A stretch of 64,000 nucleotides of DNA from Isoptericola luteus. Its GTDB lineage: Bacteria > Actinomycetota > Actinomycetes > Actinomycetales > Cellulomonadaceae. A program made the translations under genes and the position numbers. The notes under the pieces are model-generated. The model worked only from the letters and a program-made list of their open reading frames with translations, was not told the origin of the DNA and made no database searches. Shown in pieces: positions 29,618 to 36,635 of the stretch (positions are counted from its first letter, which is position 1; each line of letters starts with the position of its first letter). Where the stretch lies: NCBI RefSeq assembly GCF_020297055.1, contig NZ_JAIXCQ010000006.1, positions 124,001 to 188,000 on the forward strand, written 5' to 3'.

Positions 29618-29686
29618 CGCCACCAGCCTAGATCCGGCGCAGGGCCTCGGCTGGCCGGACGACGACGGGCACCTGCGGGCGGCACG

Positions 29687-29986
29687 TCAGCGCAGCCGGC
29701 CGCGGCGTTCCCAGCACGAGCCGTGCCAGTGGCGGCGGTCCTGGAGCCCCGCCTCCTCGCCGCCCACCACGTCACGCGGCCACGCCACGACGTGCGGCGT
29801 GCCCGGGGGGATCTCCTGCCGGCACGTCGGGCAGCGGTAGGTCTTCTCGCCGCCGCGCACCCGCCGCACCGTCCACTCGCCGTCGGCGGCGCTCTCCCGG
29901 CGCACGCCGCCGAGGGCACGGTCGAGGTCGAGCGGGGGCGGCTCGGCCCCCCAGGGGCGCTTGCGGGACGGGCGACGCGACGGCAT
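29687..29986 (-). CDS. Small zinc-ribbon protein
   Basis: 99 residues from the ATG at 29986. After a basic N-terminus (MPSRRPSRKRPWG) comes TYRCPTCRQEIPPGTPHVV and later HWHGSCWERRGRLR, giving a CxxC...HxxxC metal site. This family is widespread in actinobacteria, often mislabelled as ATP/GTP-binding; no P-loop is present. It lies between a hydrolase gene and the divergent FKBP gene. The function is unknown; nucleic-acid or protein binding is plausible. Confidence 0.75.
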   Translation of the reverse strand: MPSRRPSRKRPWGAEPPPLDLDRALGGVRRESAADGEWTVRRVRGGEKTYRCPTCRQEIPPGTPHVVAWPRDVVGGEEAGLQDRRHWHGSCWERRGRLR

Positions 29987-30215
29987 GCCTCCCATTGTCA
30001 CGCCGATGGTCACGCCGATGACCACCTGGGCCGGGACGGCCAGCGACTCTCGCGCGCCGTGGCGCCGGCGTGTGGTGCGGCGCAGGCACGCCGGCCGCGC
30101 CGTTCGGGCACGAGGTCGGCACAGGCTCCCCACGCCCGCTCTGCGCTCTCCCTGCCCGCGATCAGGTGCGGCCGTTACAGTGTCCCGGTTCGCCCCCACG
30201 ACCGAAGGACCCTTC

Positions 30216-31184
30216 GTGAAGCTCCGTACGTCCGCCGGCGCCGTCGCGCTCGCGCTGACCGCAGCCCTGACCCTGACCGCCTGTGGCGACGACGGGGCCG
30301 ACTCCGATCCCCAGCCCGAGGAGTCCTCGTCGTCCGCCGCGGCGACCGAGGCTCCCGCGCCCACCGCCGAGGACGTCGCCGCGCTCGAGGCGGTCACCGT
30401 CGAGGGCGAGCCTGGAGAGGAGCCGAAGCTCACCTTCGAGGCCCCCCTCGAGGTCTCGGCGCCCACCACCCGCGTCGTCGACGAGGGTGACGGCGACGCC
30501 CTCGCCGAGGGCTCGCGGGTCACCATGCAGTACATCGCGTACGACGGGAACGCGGAACGCCTCGGCTCCACGTGGGAGACCGACTCGCCGGAGACCTTCA
30601 TCCTCGGCGACCAGAACTATGGGCTGCTCACCGATGCGCTGGACGGCCAGAAGGTCGGCGCCCGCATCATGGTCGCCAACTCGGTCGCGGGCAACGACGG
30701 CACCACGCAGACCGTGCTGAACTTCCTCGAGATCACCGACACCGCCCCGACACCCAGCCGCGCCGAGGGCACGGCCGTCGAGCCGGCCGAGGGCCTCCCC
30801 ACCGTCACGCTGGCGGACGACGGAGCGCCGAGCATCGAGATCCCCGAGGGCTACGAGGCTCCTGACGAGCTGGTCAGCCAGCCGCTCATCAAGGGCGACG
30901 GCGAGAAGGTCACCGCCGACCAGCAGGTGTACGTCCAGTACTCCGGCTGGACGCTCGACGGCGAGCAGTTCGACTCCTCCTGGGAGCGCGGCGTCCCGTT
31001 CACCTTCTCGATGCAGGGCGGCGTGATCCCCGGCTGGATCGACGGCGTGAAGGGCCAGCCTGTCGGCAGCCAGCTCCTCCTGGTGATCCCCGCCGACCAG
31101 GCGTACGGCGCCGAGGACGACGGGTCGCACGAGCTCGCCGGCAAGCCGCTCGTCTTCGTGGTCGACGTCCTCGCCGCGTGGTGA
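30216..31184 (+). CDS. FKBP-type peptidyl-prolyl isomerase lipoprotein
   Basis: 322 residues from a GTG with GAAGGA upstream. A lipobox (LTACGDD) is followed by a Ser/Ala/Glu-rich linker, a degenerate FKBP-like domain (about 90-170) and a canonical FKBP domain at the C-terminus (VQYSGWTLDGEQFDSSWERG, VIPGWIDGVKGQPVGSQLLLVIP, YG). It should help fold exported proteins on the outer face of the membrane. The first domain lacks several aromatic active-site residues and may be structural only. A strong hairpin follows the stop. Confidence 0.92.
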   Translation: MKLRTSAGAVALALTAALTLTACGDDGADSDPQPEESSSSAAATEAPAPTAEDVAALEAVTVEGEPGEEPKLTFEAPLEVSAPTTRVVDEGDGDALAEGSRVTMQYIAYDGNAERLGSTWETDSPETFILGDQNYGLLTDALDGQKVGARIMVANSVAGNDGTTQTVLNFLEITDTAPTPSRAEGTAVEPAEGLPTVTLADDGAPSIEIPEGYEAPDELVSQPLIKGDGEKVTADQQVYVQYSGWTLDGEQFDSSWERGVPFTFSMQGGVIPGWIDGVKGQPVGSQLLLVIPADQAYGAEDDGSHELAGKPLVFVVDVLAAW

Positions 31185-31222
31185 CCTCCAGCACTGCTCC
31201 CTGAGCTGAAGGTCTCTCACCT

Positions 31223-31256
31223 GACGACGGGCCCCGGTACGCCGGGGCCCGTCGTC
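31223..31256 (+). terminator. Hairpin terminator after the FKBP gene
   Basis: A perfect 15-bp stem (GACGACGGGCCCCGG and its complement) encloses a TACG tetraloop 38 bp after the FKBP stop. There is no U-run, as is common in high-GC actinobacteria. Confidence 0.8.
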
Positions 31257-31273
31257 GCGTCTAGCCTCGACGC

Positions 31274-31813
31274 ATGAGCCCACAGCCCGCCGAGACGGCG
31301 ACCGAGACGATGGCACCGACGAGCCCTCCGGAGCGCGAGGTCCTCACCTGGACGCGGCTGCCTGTCGCCGTCCGCGAGCTCGCGGAGCAGGTCGTGGCGA
31401 GCGGGTTCCTGCCCGACGTCGTCGTCGCGGTGGCCCGCGGCGGCCTGGTCCCCGGTGGCGCCATGGCGTACGCGCTCGGGACCAAGGGGGTCGGTACGCT
31501 CAACGTCGAGTTCTACACCGACATCGGCCAGACCCTCGACGACCCGCGAGTGCTGCCGCCGCTCATGGACACCTCCGAGCTGCCCGGCGCGAAGGTGCTG
31601 GTCGTCGACGACGTCGCCGACTCCGGGCGCACCCTCGCGCTCGTCATGGGGATGCTCGCCGCGCAGGGCGCCGACGCACGGTCCGCGGTGCTGTACACCA
31701 AGCCGCGCACGATCATCCGGCCCGACTACTCGTGGCGCGACACCGACCTGTGGATCACGTTCCCCTGGTCCGCCGACCCGCCCGTCACCGGCGCGGGCAG
31801 CGCCCCCGCCTGA
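31274..31813 (+). CDS. Phosphoribosyltransferase
   Basis: 179 residues. The PRPP-binding motif is VLVVDDVADSGRTL, with a PPi loop region VAVARGGLVPGG near residues 50-61. The pattern matches the type I PRTase group that includes xanthine/guanine and related purine enzymes. The W near the end (PDYSWRDTDLWITFPW) is typical of the xanthine-guanine-like clade. The exact base is not certain. An internal ATG at codon 13 could be the real start. Confidence 0.85.
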   Translation: MSPQPAETATETMAPTSPPEREVLTWTRLPVAVRELAEQVVASGFLPDVVVAVARGGLVPGGAMAYALGTKGVGTLNVEFYTDIGQTLDDPRVLPPLMDTSELPGAKVLVVDDVADSGRTLALVMGMLAAQGADARSAVLYTKPRTIIRPDYSWRDTDLWITFPWSADPPVTGAGSAPA

Positions 31814-31837
31814 CGGCGCCGGGTCGGCCGGCCGACG

Positions 31838-32230
31838 TCAGCTCGTGGCGCTGCGGCAGGCCGCGCACGTACCGAAGAGCTCGACCTCGTGCGTGATGTC
31901 GGCGAACCCGTAGGTCGCCCCGACCTCGTGGGCCCAGCGCTCGACGCTGGGACCGTCGATCTCCTCGGCCCGGCCGCAGACGCGGCACACCAGGTGGTGG
32001 TGGTGCTTGCGCGTCTCGCACCGCCGGTACAGGTTCTCGCCCTCGCCCGTCCGCACAGTGTCGAGCTCGCCCGCGTCGGCGAGACGCTGCAGCCCCCGGT
32101 AGACGGTGGCCAGGCCGACCTTGTCCCCACGCTCGAGCAGGGTGCGGTGGATCTCCTGTGCGCTGCGGAACTCGGACAGGTCGTCGATCGCGTCGTTCAG
32201 CGCCGCGCGCTGGCGGGTCATCCGTGCCAC
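31838..32230 (-). CDS. zur: Fur family regulator, probably Zur
   Basis: 130 residues from the GTG at 32230, eight bases after GGAGG; the frame extends ten codons further up. A winged HTH (SAQEIHRTLLERGDKVGLATVYRGLQRLADAG) is followed by a metal-binding domain with KHHHHLVCRVCG and FGTCAACR, giving the two CxxC pairs of the structural zinc site. Its place directly after the zinc-binding lipoprotein and AztD-like genes, and near several TGAGAA-N3-TTCTCA boxes, favours Zur over an iron Fur. It would repress these genes when zinc is sufficient. Confidence 0.85.
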   Translation of the reverse strand: MARMTRQRAALNDAIDDLSEFRSAQEIHRTLLERGDKVGLATVYRGLQRLADAGELDTVRTGEGENLYRRCETRKHHHHLVCRVCGRAEEIDGPSVERWAHEVGATYGFADITHEVELFGTCAACRSATS

Positions 32231-32337
32231 GGCGGTCACCTCCTTCAGGCAGGGGAACACCCGAGGATCTCACAGGATTCCGCGGCGCCGGCCCCCGGGC
32301 CGGGGTGCTGTCCGGCCGCTCAGTCGGCCCTGGCGGG

Positions 32338-33282
32338 TCAGGGAGCCTCGTCGCAGACCAGGCCGCTCCGCAGGGCGGCGAGGTTGGCGCGCATGACGTC
32401 CAGGTAGTCGGAGCCCGCGTCCGACTGCCCCTCGAGCGGGTCGAGCCTGTCGGTGGCCACACCGAGATCGTCCACGAGGGCCTGGGCGACCTTGGGGCTG
32501 GTGATGACCTCGAAGTAGATCGTCTCGACGCCCGCGTCCCGCACGACGGACCGGACGTGACGCAGGCGGGCGGGCGACGGCTCGACCTCGGGGTCGAGGC
32601 CGACGATGCCGACCTGGTTCAGGTCGTAGCGCTCCGCGAGATAGCCGAACGCCTCGTGCGAGGTCACGAGCGTGGCGCCGGCGCACGGAGCGAGCGAGGT
32701 GCGGTACTCCTCGTCGATCGCGGCCAGCTCGTCCGCGAGCGCCGCGGCGTTCGCCGCGTAGTCCGCCGCGTTGCCGGGGTCCGCCGCGGCGAGCTCGTCC
32801 GCGACCCTGCGGGCGGCGGCCGCCAGCAGGGCCGGGTCCTGCCAGAAGTGAGGGTCGACGGCGTCGCCGGGCCTGGTGTCCGCGGCCGTGCCCTGCCCAC
32901 CGGCCTCACCGGGGCCCGGACCGGCCACCTCGGCGGTGTCGACGACGTGGTCGGGCCGTTGCGCCGCGACCGCCTCGTCGGTCGCGGCCTGCATCCCCGA
33001 CAGGTACACCACGACGTCGGCACTGCCGAGCAGCCGCACCCTCGCCGGCGACAGCTCCAGGCCGTGCGGGTCGGCAGCGGGAGGCGTGAGGTTGTGCACC
33101 GTCGTGTGCTCCCCGCCGACGCGCTCGGCGACGAACTGCAGCGGGTAGAAGGACGCGACGACCTCGACGGCATCGTCCGACGGCGGGGAGGCGCAGGCCC
33201 CGAGGGCTCCGGCGGCCAGTGCCGTGGTGATCAGGGCGGTGAGCGGGGTGGCGAGCGGCCGGCGGGTGCGCAGCGTGGGCAT
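32338..33282 (-). CDS. Zinc ABC transporter substrate-binding lipoprotein (AztC/ZnuA type)
   Basis: 314 residues from the ATG at 33282. The signal peptide ends in LGAC. The cluster A-1 metal-binding fold shows VVASFYPLQFVAERVGGEH, the ligand His in PPAADPHGLELSP, DPHFWQDP and TSHEAFGYLAERYDL, and the acidic ligand near GQSDAGSDYLDVM. A His/Asp-rich loop is reduced to GPGPGEAGGQG. It follows the AztD-like gene by 128 bp. No cognate permease or ATPase gene is adjacent, so they must be encoded elsewhere or the protein works with another system. Confidence 0.88.
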   Translation of the reverse strand: MPTLRTRRPLATPLTALITTALAAGALGACASPPSDDAVEVVASFYPLQFVAERVGGEHTTVHNLTPPAADPHGLELSPARVRLLGSADVVVYLSGMQAATDEAVAAQRPDHVVDTAEVAGPGPGEAGGQGTAADTRPGDAVDPHFWQDPALLAAAARRVADELAAADPGNAADYAANAAALADELAAIDEEYRTSLAPCAGATLVTSHEAFGYLAERYDLNQVGIVGLDPEVEPSPARLRHVRSVVRDAGVETIYFEVITSPKVAQALVDDLGVATDRLDPLEGQSDAGSDYLDVMRANLAALRSGLVCDEAP

Positions 33283-33410
33283 GGTGGTGGGGCTCCAACG
33301 GGTAGAGACGGTGCGGTGAGGCCGGGCGACGCACGACGGCGGTGGCACCGGCCGGGTGCCACCGCCGTCGCGTCGTGTGCGGTGGGTCGTGCGGTCAGGG
33401 TGGCGCAGGG

Positions 33411-34766
33411 TCAGTGCGCGTCGCCCTCGCCCTCGGCGTGCTCGTGCTCCTCCTCGGAGTGCTCGCCGCTCTCGGCGTGCTCGGTGGAGCCGCCCTCGAC
33501 GTCGCCCGAGATGCCGTTGATCTCGTTGGGCACGACGTCGAGCTGGACCGTGCTCCACACCTCGCCGGACTCGATGTCGACCGCGCTGACGGTCCGGTGC
33601 GCCGGGTCGGTGACGTACGCGGAGCCGTCCAGCATGAAGATCGCCGGACGCGGCTGCTGCCACTCGGCCGGCTCCTCCCACGCGTCGATGACCGGGACGG
33701 ACTTGGTGATCTTCGCCGTCCGAGGGTCGATGACGTGGATCTTCCCGTCCGTGCCGAGCACGAGCCCTTCGCCGTGCTCACCGCGGGCGAGGGACCGGAA
33801 CGTGTAGCTGGACGGCAGGTCGACCAGCGTGATGGTGCCCGTGGTCGTGTCGGTCAGCGACACGCGCGTGGGCCGCTCCAGCTCCGCGTCCGGGTCGGAC
33901 TTGTAGTCCCCGAGCACGACGGGCGAGGTCTCGCTCCCCGCCTGGTTGCCGATGCGCCCGTAGGCGTCGGGGCTGTCGACCTTGGTGATCTTCTGGTCCT
34001 TGACGATCAGGACGCCGTCCTCGCAGCCCGCCAGCACGACCTCGTCGGCGGCGACGGCCTCGCCGTGGATGCCGGGGCACTCGTCCGAGGCCGCGATCTC
34101 GCGGTCGTTCTCGTCGAGCACCTTCAGGCCGGTCCGCGCGTCGGCCGTGCCCTCGGAGACGATCAGGCTGCCGTCGGTCAGCTCGACGGCGACGCCGTGG
34201 TGAGCCACCGGGGTGGTGTGCTCCCGGACCTCGGGCTCGGCGTCGTCGACCGCGGTGGAGTCGAGCACCGTGACCTGCCCCGTGCCGTCGTCGAACAGCG
34301 CCGTGCGACCGTCGTGCACCACGGCGTGCCCGGGCGTCGTGGCCTCGAACATCGTGTCGGTGAGTCGGGGGTCGGCGGTGTAGTAGTGCGCGTGGTCGCC
34401 GTGCGGCTCGGCCCAGGCGCCGCCGTCCAGCACCTGGAAGCCGCCCGTGGTCGAGACCAGCAGGTGGCGGCCGTCGCCGGCCCCGTTGATCCGGTTGAAG
34501 CCTTCCAGCTCGATGTCGCCCACCTGCTCCAGCGAGCCCGCGTCGAGCACCTGGATGCCGCCGTCGTAGGTGATCGCGATGCGTGGTGTGTAGGTGGCCG
34601 CTTCGGTGGCCTGCGCCTGCTCCTCGGCCGGGGTCTGGGCCGCCGACGATCCGGCGCCGGGTTCGGCGTCCCCCGACGAGCAGGCGGCCAGGGCGACGAG
34701 CGGGAGGACCAGCCCGAGGGAAGCGAGCCCTCGGGCGCGCGTCCGCTTTCGTGCAGTGAGAGTCAT
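33411..34766 (-). CDS. aztD: AztD-like zinc metallochaperone lipoprotein
   Basis: 451 residues. The lipobox is LAACSS. The mature part is a beta-propeller of repeated blades (for example IQVLDAGSLEQVGDIELEGF and FQVLDGGAWAEPHGDHAHYY) with clustered His residues (EPHGDHAHYY, TPVAHHGVAVEL). It ends in a His/Glu-rich tail (HSEEEHEHAEGEGDAH) that should also bind zinc. AztD hands zinc to the AztC binding protein, whose gene follows. The gene has a Zur-like box about 100 bp upstream. Confidence 0.85.
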   Translation of the reverse strand: MTLTARKRTRARGLASLGLVLPLVALAACSSGDAEPGAGSSAAQTPAEEQAQATEAATYTPRIAITYDGGIQVLDAGSLEQVGDIELEGFNRINGAGDGRHLLVSTTGGFQVLDGGAWAEPHGDHAHYYTADPRLTDTMFEATTPGHAVVHDGRTALFDDGTGQVTVLDSTAVDDAEPEVREHTTPVAHHGVAVELTDGSLIVSEGTADARTGLKVLDENDREIAASDECPGIHGEAVAADEVVLAGCEDGVLIVKDQKITKVDSPDAYGRIGNQAGSETSPVVLGDYKSDPDAELERPTRVSLTDTTTGTITLVDLPSSYTFRSLARGEHGEGLVLGTDGKIHVIDPRTAKITKSVPVIDAWEEPAEWQQPRPAIFMLDGSAYVTDPAHRTVSAVDIESGEVWSTVQLDVVPNEINGISGDVEGGSTEHAESGEHSEEEHEHAEGEGDAH

Positions 34767-34868
34767 GGGGTGCTGGACCTCGCGGCGGACGGGCCGACGC
34801 GAGGCCGTCTCCTTTCAGGTGGGGGTGTCTTCCGGGGCCGTTGAGGCGACCGGGGCAGAACGTACCAC

Positions 34869-34889
34869 GAATGAGAATCGTTCTCATTC
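34869..34889. promoter_or_regulatory. Zur box upstream of aztD
   Basis: A 21-bp palindrome with 9-bp arms and a TCG centre. Its core TGAGAATCGTTCTCA fits the actinobacterial Zur consensus (TGAnAAnnnTTnTCA). It lies about 100 bp upstream of the aztD start on the minus strand. Binding by the nearby Fur-family protein is inferred. Confidence 0.75.
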
Positions 34890-34983
34890 ACATTGATTGA
34901 GACCGGCTGCGAGCCGCGGACGACCCCCGGCCGGCGCGTGACCAGGCGAGCAGCCGGCAGGCAGCCGGCAGGGTGCCGTCGGC

Positions 34984-35150
34984 TCAGCCGGGCGTGACCA
35001 GGCCGCGCCGGACGGCCCGGTCAAGGCGCCCAGGCACCGGGACGGTGCGGCCGTCGACAGCGACGGGCACCAGGGGTGGCACCGACGCCTTCACCGGGCC
35101 CGGCGGGACCGGGTGCGCGACCTCGACGTCTTGCCCCTGGGGACGGCCAT
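34984..35150 (-). pseudogene. rpmF: Zinc-free ribosomal protein L32, frameshifted
   Basis: Starting at the ATG at 35150 the frame reads MAVPRGKTSRSRTRSRRAR and then stops. One base further the L32 sequence resumes (KASVPPLVPVAVDGRTVPV and on to GLVTPG, stop at 34984-34986). Restoring one G, so that TGA becomes TGG followed by AAG (the family's Trp-Lys), gives a 55-residue protein of normal length. The zinc CxxC pairs of L32 are absent, as in the zinc-free paralogues. It is last in the operon after rpmJ. Either a true loss or a sequencing error. Confidence 0.75.
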
Positions 35151-35182
35151 GGGGCGCCGCCCATTCTGATCGGCCTAGGGAC

Positions 35183-35305
35183 TCACCCCTGGCGGGCCTT
35201 GAACCGAGGGTTCTGCTTGTTGATGACGTACGTCCTGCCGCGGCGGCGGACGATCTTCGACCCCGCGGCGAGCCTGAGCGAACGCAGCGAGGAGCGGACC
35301 TTCAT
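35183..35305 (-). CDS. rpmJ: 50S ribosomal protein L36, zinc-free paralogue
   Basis: 40 residues: [20 protein letters not shown], then [20 protein letters not shown]. The Cys/His zinc site of the standard L36 (CxxC...C...H) is missing, so this is the alternative form made when zinc is scarce. Its ATG overlaps the stop of rpmE by 4 bp (ATGA). Confidence 0.93.
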   Translation of the reverse strand: MKVRSSLRSLRLAAGSKIVRRRGRTYVINKQNPRFKARQG

Positions 35306-35583
35306 CGCGCCCCCTTCGTGCCGTAGCGTTGGTGGAACCTCTCGACGCGGCCCGCTGTGTCGACGACGCGCGCGCTGCCGGTCCAGAACGGGTGGGAGGC
35401 GCTGGAGATCTCGACGTCGACCACGGGGTACGTGGCGCCGTCCTCCCACTCGATCGTGCGGGCGGGCACCCCGGGCCCGCCGGGAGCCTGGCCCGCGAGC
35501 GTGGACCGCGTGAGGAACGCGGACCCGGCCCCGGGGTCGCGGAAGACGACGGGCCCGTACGTGGGATGGATGCTCTTCTTCAT
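35302..35583 (-). CDS. rpmE2: 50S ribosomal protein L31 type B
   Basis: 93 residues starting [17 protein letters not shown]. Type B L31 lacks the CxxC zinc motif and has the typical [10 protein letters not shown] segment. It replaces the zinc-bound L31 during zinc limitation. It starts 16 bp after the S14 stop and is coupled to rpmJ. Confidence 0.95.
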   Translation of the reverse strand: MKKSIHPTYGPVVFRDPGAGSAFLTRSTLAGQAPGGPGVPARTIEWEDGATYPVVDVEISSASHPFWTGSARVVDTAGRVERFHQRYGTKGAR

Positions 35584-35599
35584 CGATCTACCTCTCTCA

Positions 35600-35902
35600 T
35601 CAGCTGGACTTGGTCACGCCGGGCAGCTCGCCGCGCCTCGCCTGCTCGCGCAGCCGGATGCGGGACAGGCCGAACGCACGCAGGAAGCCGCGAGGCCGGC
35701 CGTCGACAACGTCGCGATGGCGCACCCTGGTGCGGCTCGCGTCGCGGGGCTGACGCTGCAGCTCCATCACGGCGGTCGCGCGGTCCTCCGCGCTCGACGA
35801 GGGGGACGCGACGACCGCCTTGAGCTCGGTGCGCCGCACGGCGTACCGGGCGACGACCTCCTGACGGCGGTCGTTGGCGGCGATCTTGGACTTCTTGGCC
35901 AT
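35600..35902 (-). CDS. rpsN: 30S ribosomal protein S14, zinc-free paralogue
   Basis: 100 residues, the longer S14 class without the CxxC-CxxC zinc ribbon. [21 protein letters not shown] and [28 protein letters not shown] are diagnostic. Its ATG overlaps the L33 stop (TGATG). In the present sequence this gene is in frame with the over-read rpmB, a consequence of the G10 tract. Confidence 0.95.
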   Translation of the reverse strand: MAKKSKIAANDRRQEVVARYAVRRTELKAVVASPSSSAEDRATAVMELQRQPRDASRTRVRHRDVVDGRPRGFLRAFGLSRIRLREQARRGELPGVTKSS

Positions 35903-36069
35903 CAGCGCTCCTCGCGGAAGTCGACGTGCTTGCGGATCACCGGGTCGTACTTCGTGAGCACGAGCCGGTCCGGGTCGTTGCGCCGGTTCTTGCGGGTCAC
36001 GTAGGCGAAGCCCGTGCCGGCCGCGGACCGGAGCCTGACGACCGGGCGCAGGTCGGTGCGGGACGCCAT
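35902..36069 (-). CDS. rpmG: 50S ribosomal protein L33, zinc-free paralogue
   Basis: 55 residues: [20 protein letters not shown], then [20 protein letters not shown] and [15 protein letters not shown]. No cysteine pairs are present, so it is the zinc-independent form. The ATG at 36069 overlaps the expected rpmB stop (TGATG), and its own stop overlaps rpsN in the same way. Confidence 0.95.
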   Translation of the reverse strand: MASRTDLRPVVRLRSAAGTGFAYVTRKNRRNDPDRLVLTKYDPVIRKHVDFREER

Positions 36070-36307
36070 CAGACCCTCCCCCCCCCCGCGCGAGGATCCT
36101 GGCGACCACGACGTCGATGCCCTGGCGGTCGACGGTCTTGATCCCCTTGGCGCTCACGCGCAGGGTGACCTTCCTTCCGAGCGAGGGCACCCAGTAGCTC
36201 TTCTTCTGGATGTTCGGGTCCCAGCGGCGCTTGGTGCGCACGTGGGAGTGCGAGACCGAGTGGCCGAAGCCCGGGGCCGTCCCGAGGACCTGGCAGCGGG
36301 CGGACAT
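36069..36307 (-). CDS. rpmB: 50S ribosomal protein L28, zinc-free paralogue, with G10 tract near the 3' end
   Basis: The first 75 residues ([20 protein letters not shown] ... [15 protein letters not shown]) are an intact L28 of the alternative type. A run of ten G (minus strand; 36078-36087) then shifts the frame so the expected stop at 36069-36071 is missed. With eight G the protein would be exactly 78 residues ending RGGRV, with a TGATG overlap to rpmG. As written, translation would run on through rpmG out of frame and into rpsN. A homopolymer sequencing error is the simplest explanation. First gene of the operon, 30 bp from a Zur box. Confidence 0.85.
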
Positions 36308-36336
36308 GGCGCCCCCTTCCTGAGTTGGCAAGTTGT

Positions 36337-36351
36337 TGAGAACGCTTCTCA
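36337..36351. promoter_or_regulatory. Zur box for the alternative ribosomal protein operon
   Basis: TGAGAACGCTTCTCA is a perfect 15-bp palindrome (6-bp arms, CGC centre) with the same core as the aztD box. It lies 30 bp upstream of the rpmB start codon on the minus strand, between two divergent genes. Confidence 0.8.
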
Positions 36352-36373
36352 GCAGGCTAGATTCTGGCACAAC

Positions 36374-36388
36374 AGATAATCATTATCA
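36374..36388. promoter_or_regulatory. Second Zur-like box, facing the mrf-like gene
   Basis: AGATAATCATTATCA is a near-perfect palindrome (6-bp arms GATAAT/ATTATC) that resembles the A/T-rich Zur consensus. It ends 16 bp before the GTG of the disrupted mrf-like gene. Two boxes about 37 bp apart would let one repressor control both divergent units. Confidence 0.65.
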
Positions 36389-36404
36389 ACAAGAAAGGGA
36401 TCCC

Positions 36405-36491
36405 GTGCCCGCAGCGCCCCACCCGAACCTGATCGCCCTCAGCATGCTCGTCACCGTCGACCCGGTCCTGCGCGAGTCGGCAGTGGCCGGG
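36405..36491 (+). pseudogene. 5' fragment of a CobW/Mrf-like GTPase gene, split by an IS21 element
   Basis: A GTG at 36405 with GAAAGGG upstream opens MPAAPHPNLIALSMLVTVDP, then VLRESAVAG. The frame is cut by the IS21 element at 36492. If the element and one copy of the 6-bp duplication are removed, it continues in frame as LVLGSPGTVAVRHDLLPGEG at 40592. The gene resembles the CobW-type GTPase (Mrf) encoded with zinc-free ribosomal proteins in mycobacteria, which recruits a hibernation factor to ribosomes in zinc starvation. The family assignment is from memory of its N-terminus and context. Confidence 0.7.
36486..36491. repeat. Left target-site duplication GCCGGG
   Basis: GCCGGG directly abuts the left inverted repeat and is matched by GCCGGG at 40586-40591 directly outside the right repeat. 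Six base pairs is within the usual 4-8 bp for IS21. Confidence 0.8.
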
Positions 36492-36541
36492 TGGCTATGA
36501 CAGGTTCGTTGAGGACCACCGTGACGGCTTGACTTGGGACC
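36492..36541 (+). repeat. Left terminal inverted repeat of the IS21 element
   Basis: About 50 bp beginning TGGCTATGACAGG. It contains two copies of GGACCACC, and matches the complement of 40536-40585 at about three quarters of positions with an identical GGACCACCTG block at the inner end. Repeated blocks at the ends are typical transposase-binding sites of IS21 elements. Confidence 0.8.
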
Positions 36542-36635
36542 ACCTGGGTCGGGCTGGTTGTGGTGTGACGGTCTGATTCGGACCCACCCCGAGCGTCTAC
36601 CCGGGTTGCGGCACCGATGCCGTGAGCCTGGATGG

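Noticed and set aside
34973-35326. Plus-strand open frame opposite the L32/L36 genes
   Set aside because: No ribosome site, Arg/Pro/Thr-rich sequence, and it is antisense to recognisable ribosomal genes.
35600-36370. Apparent L28-S14 fusion protein
   Set aside because: It arises only because of the G10 run; L33 lies between them in another frame with normal TGATG couplings.
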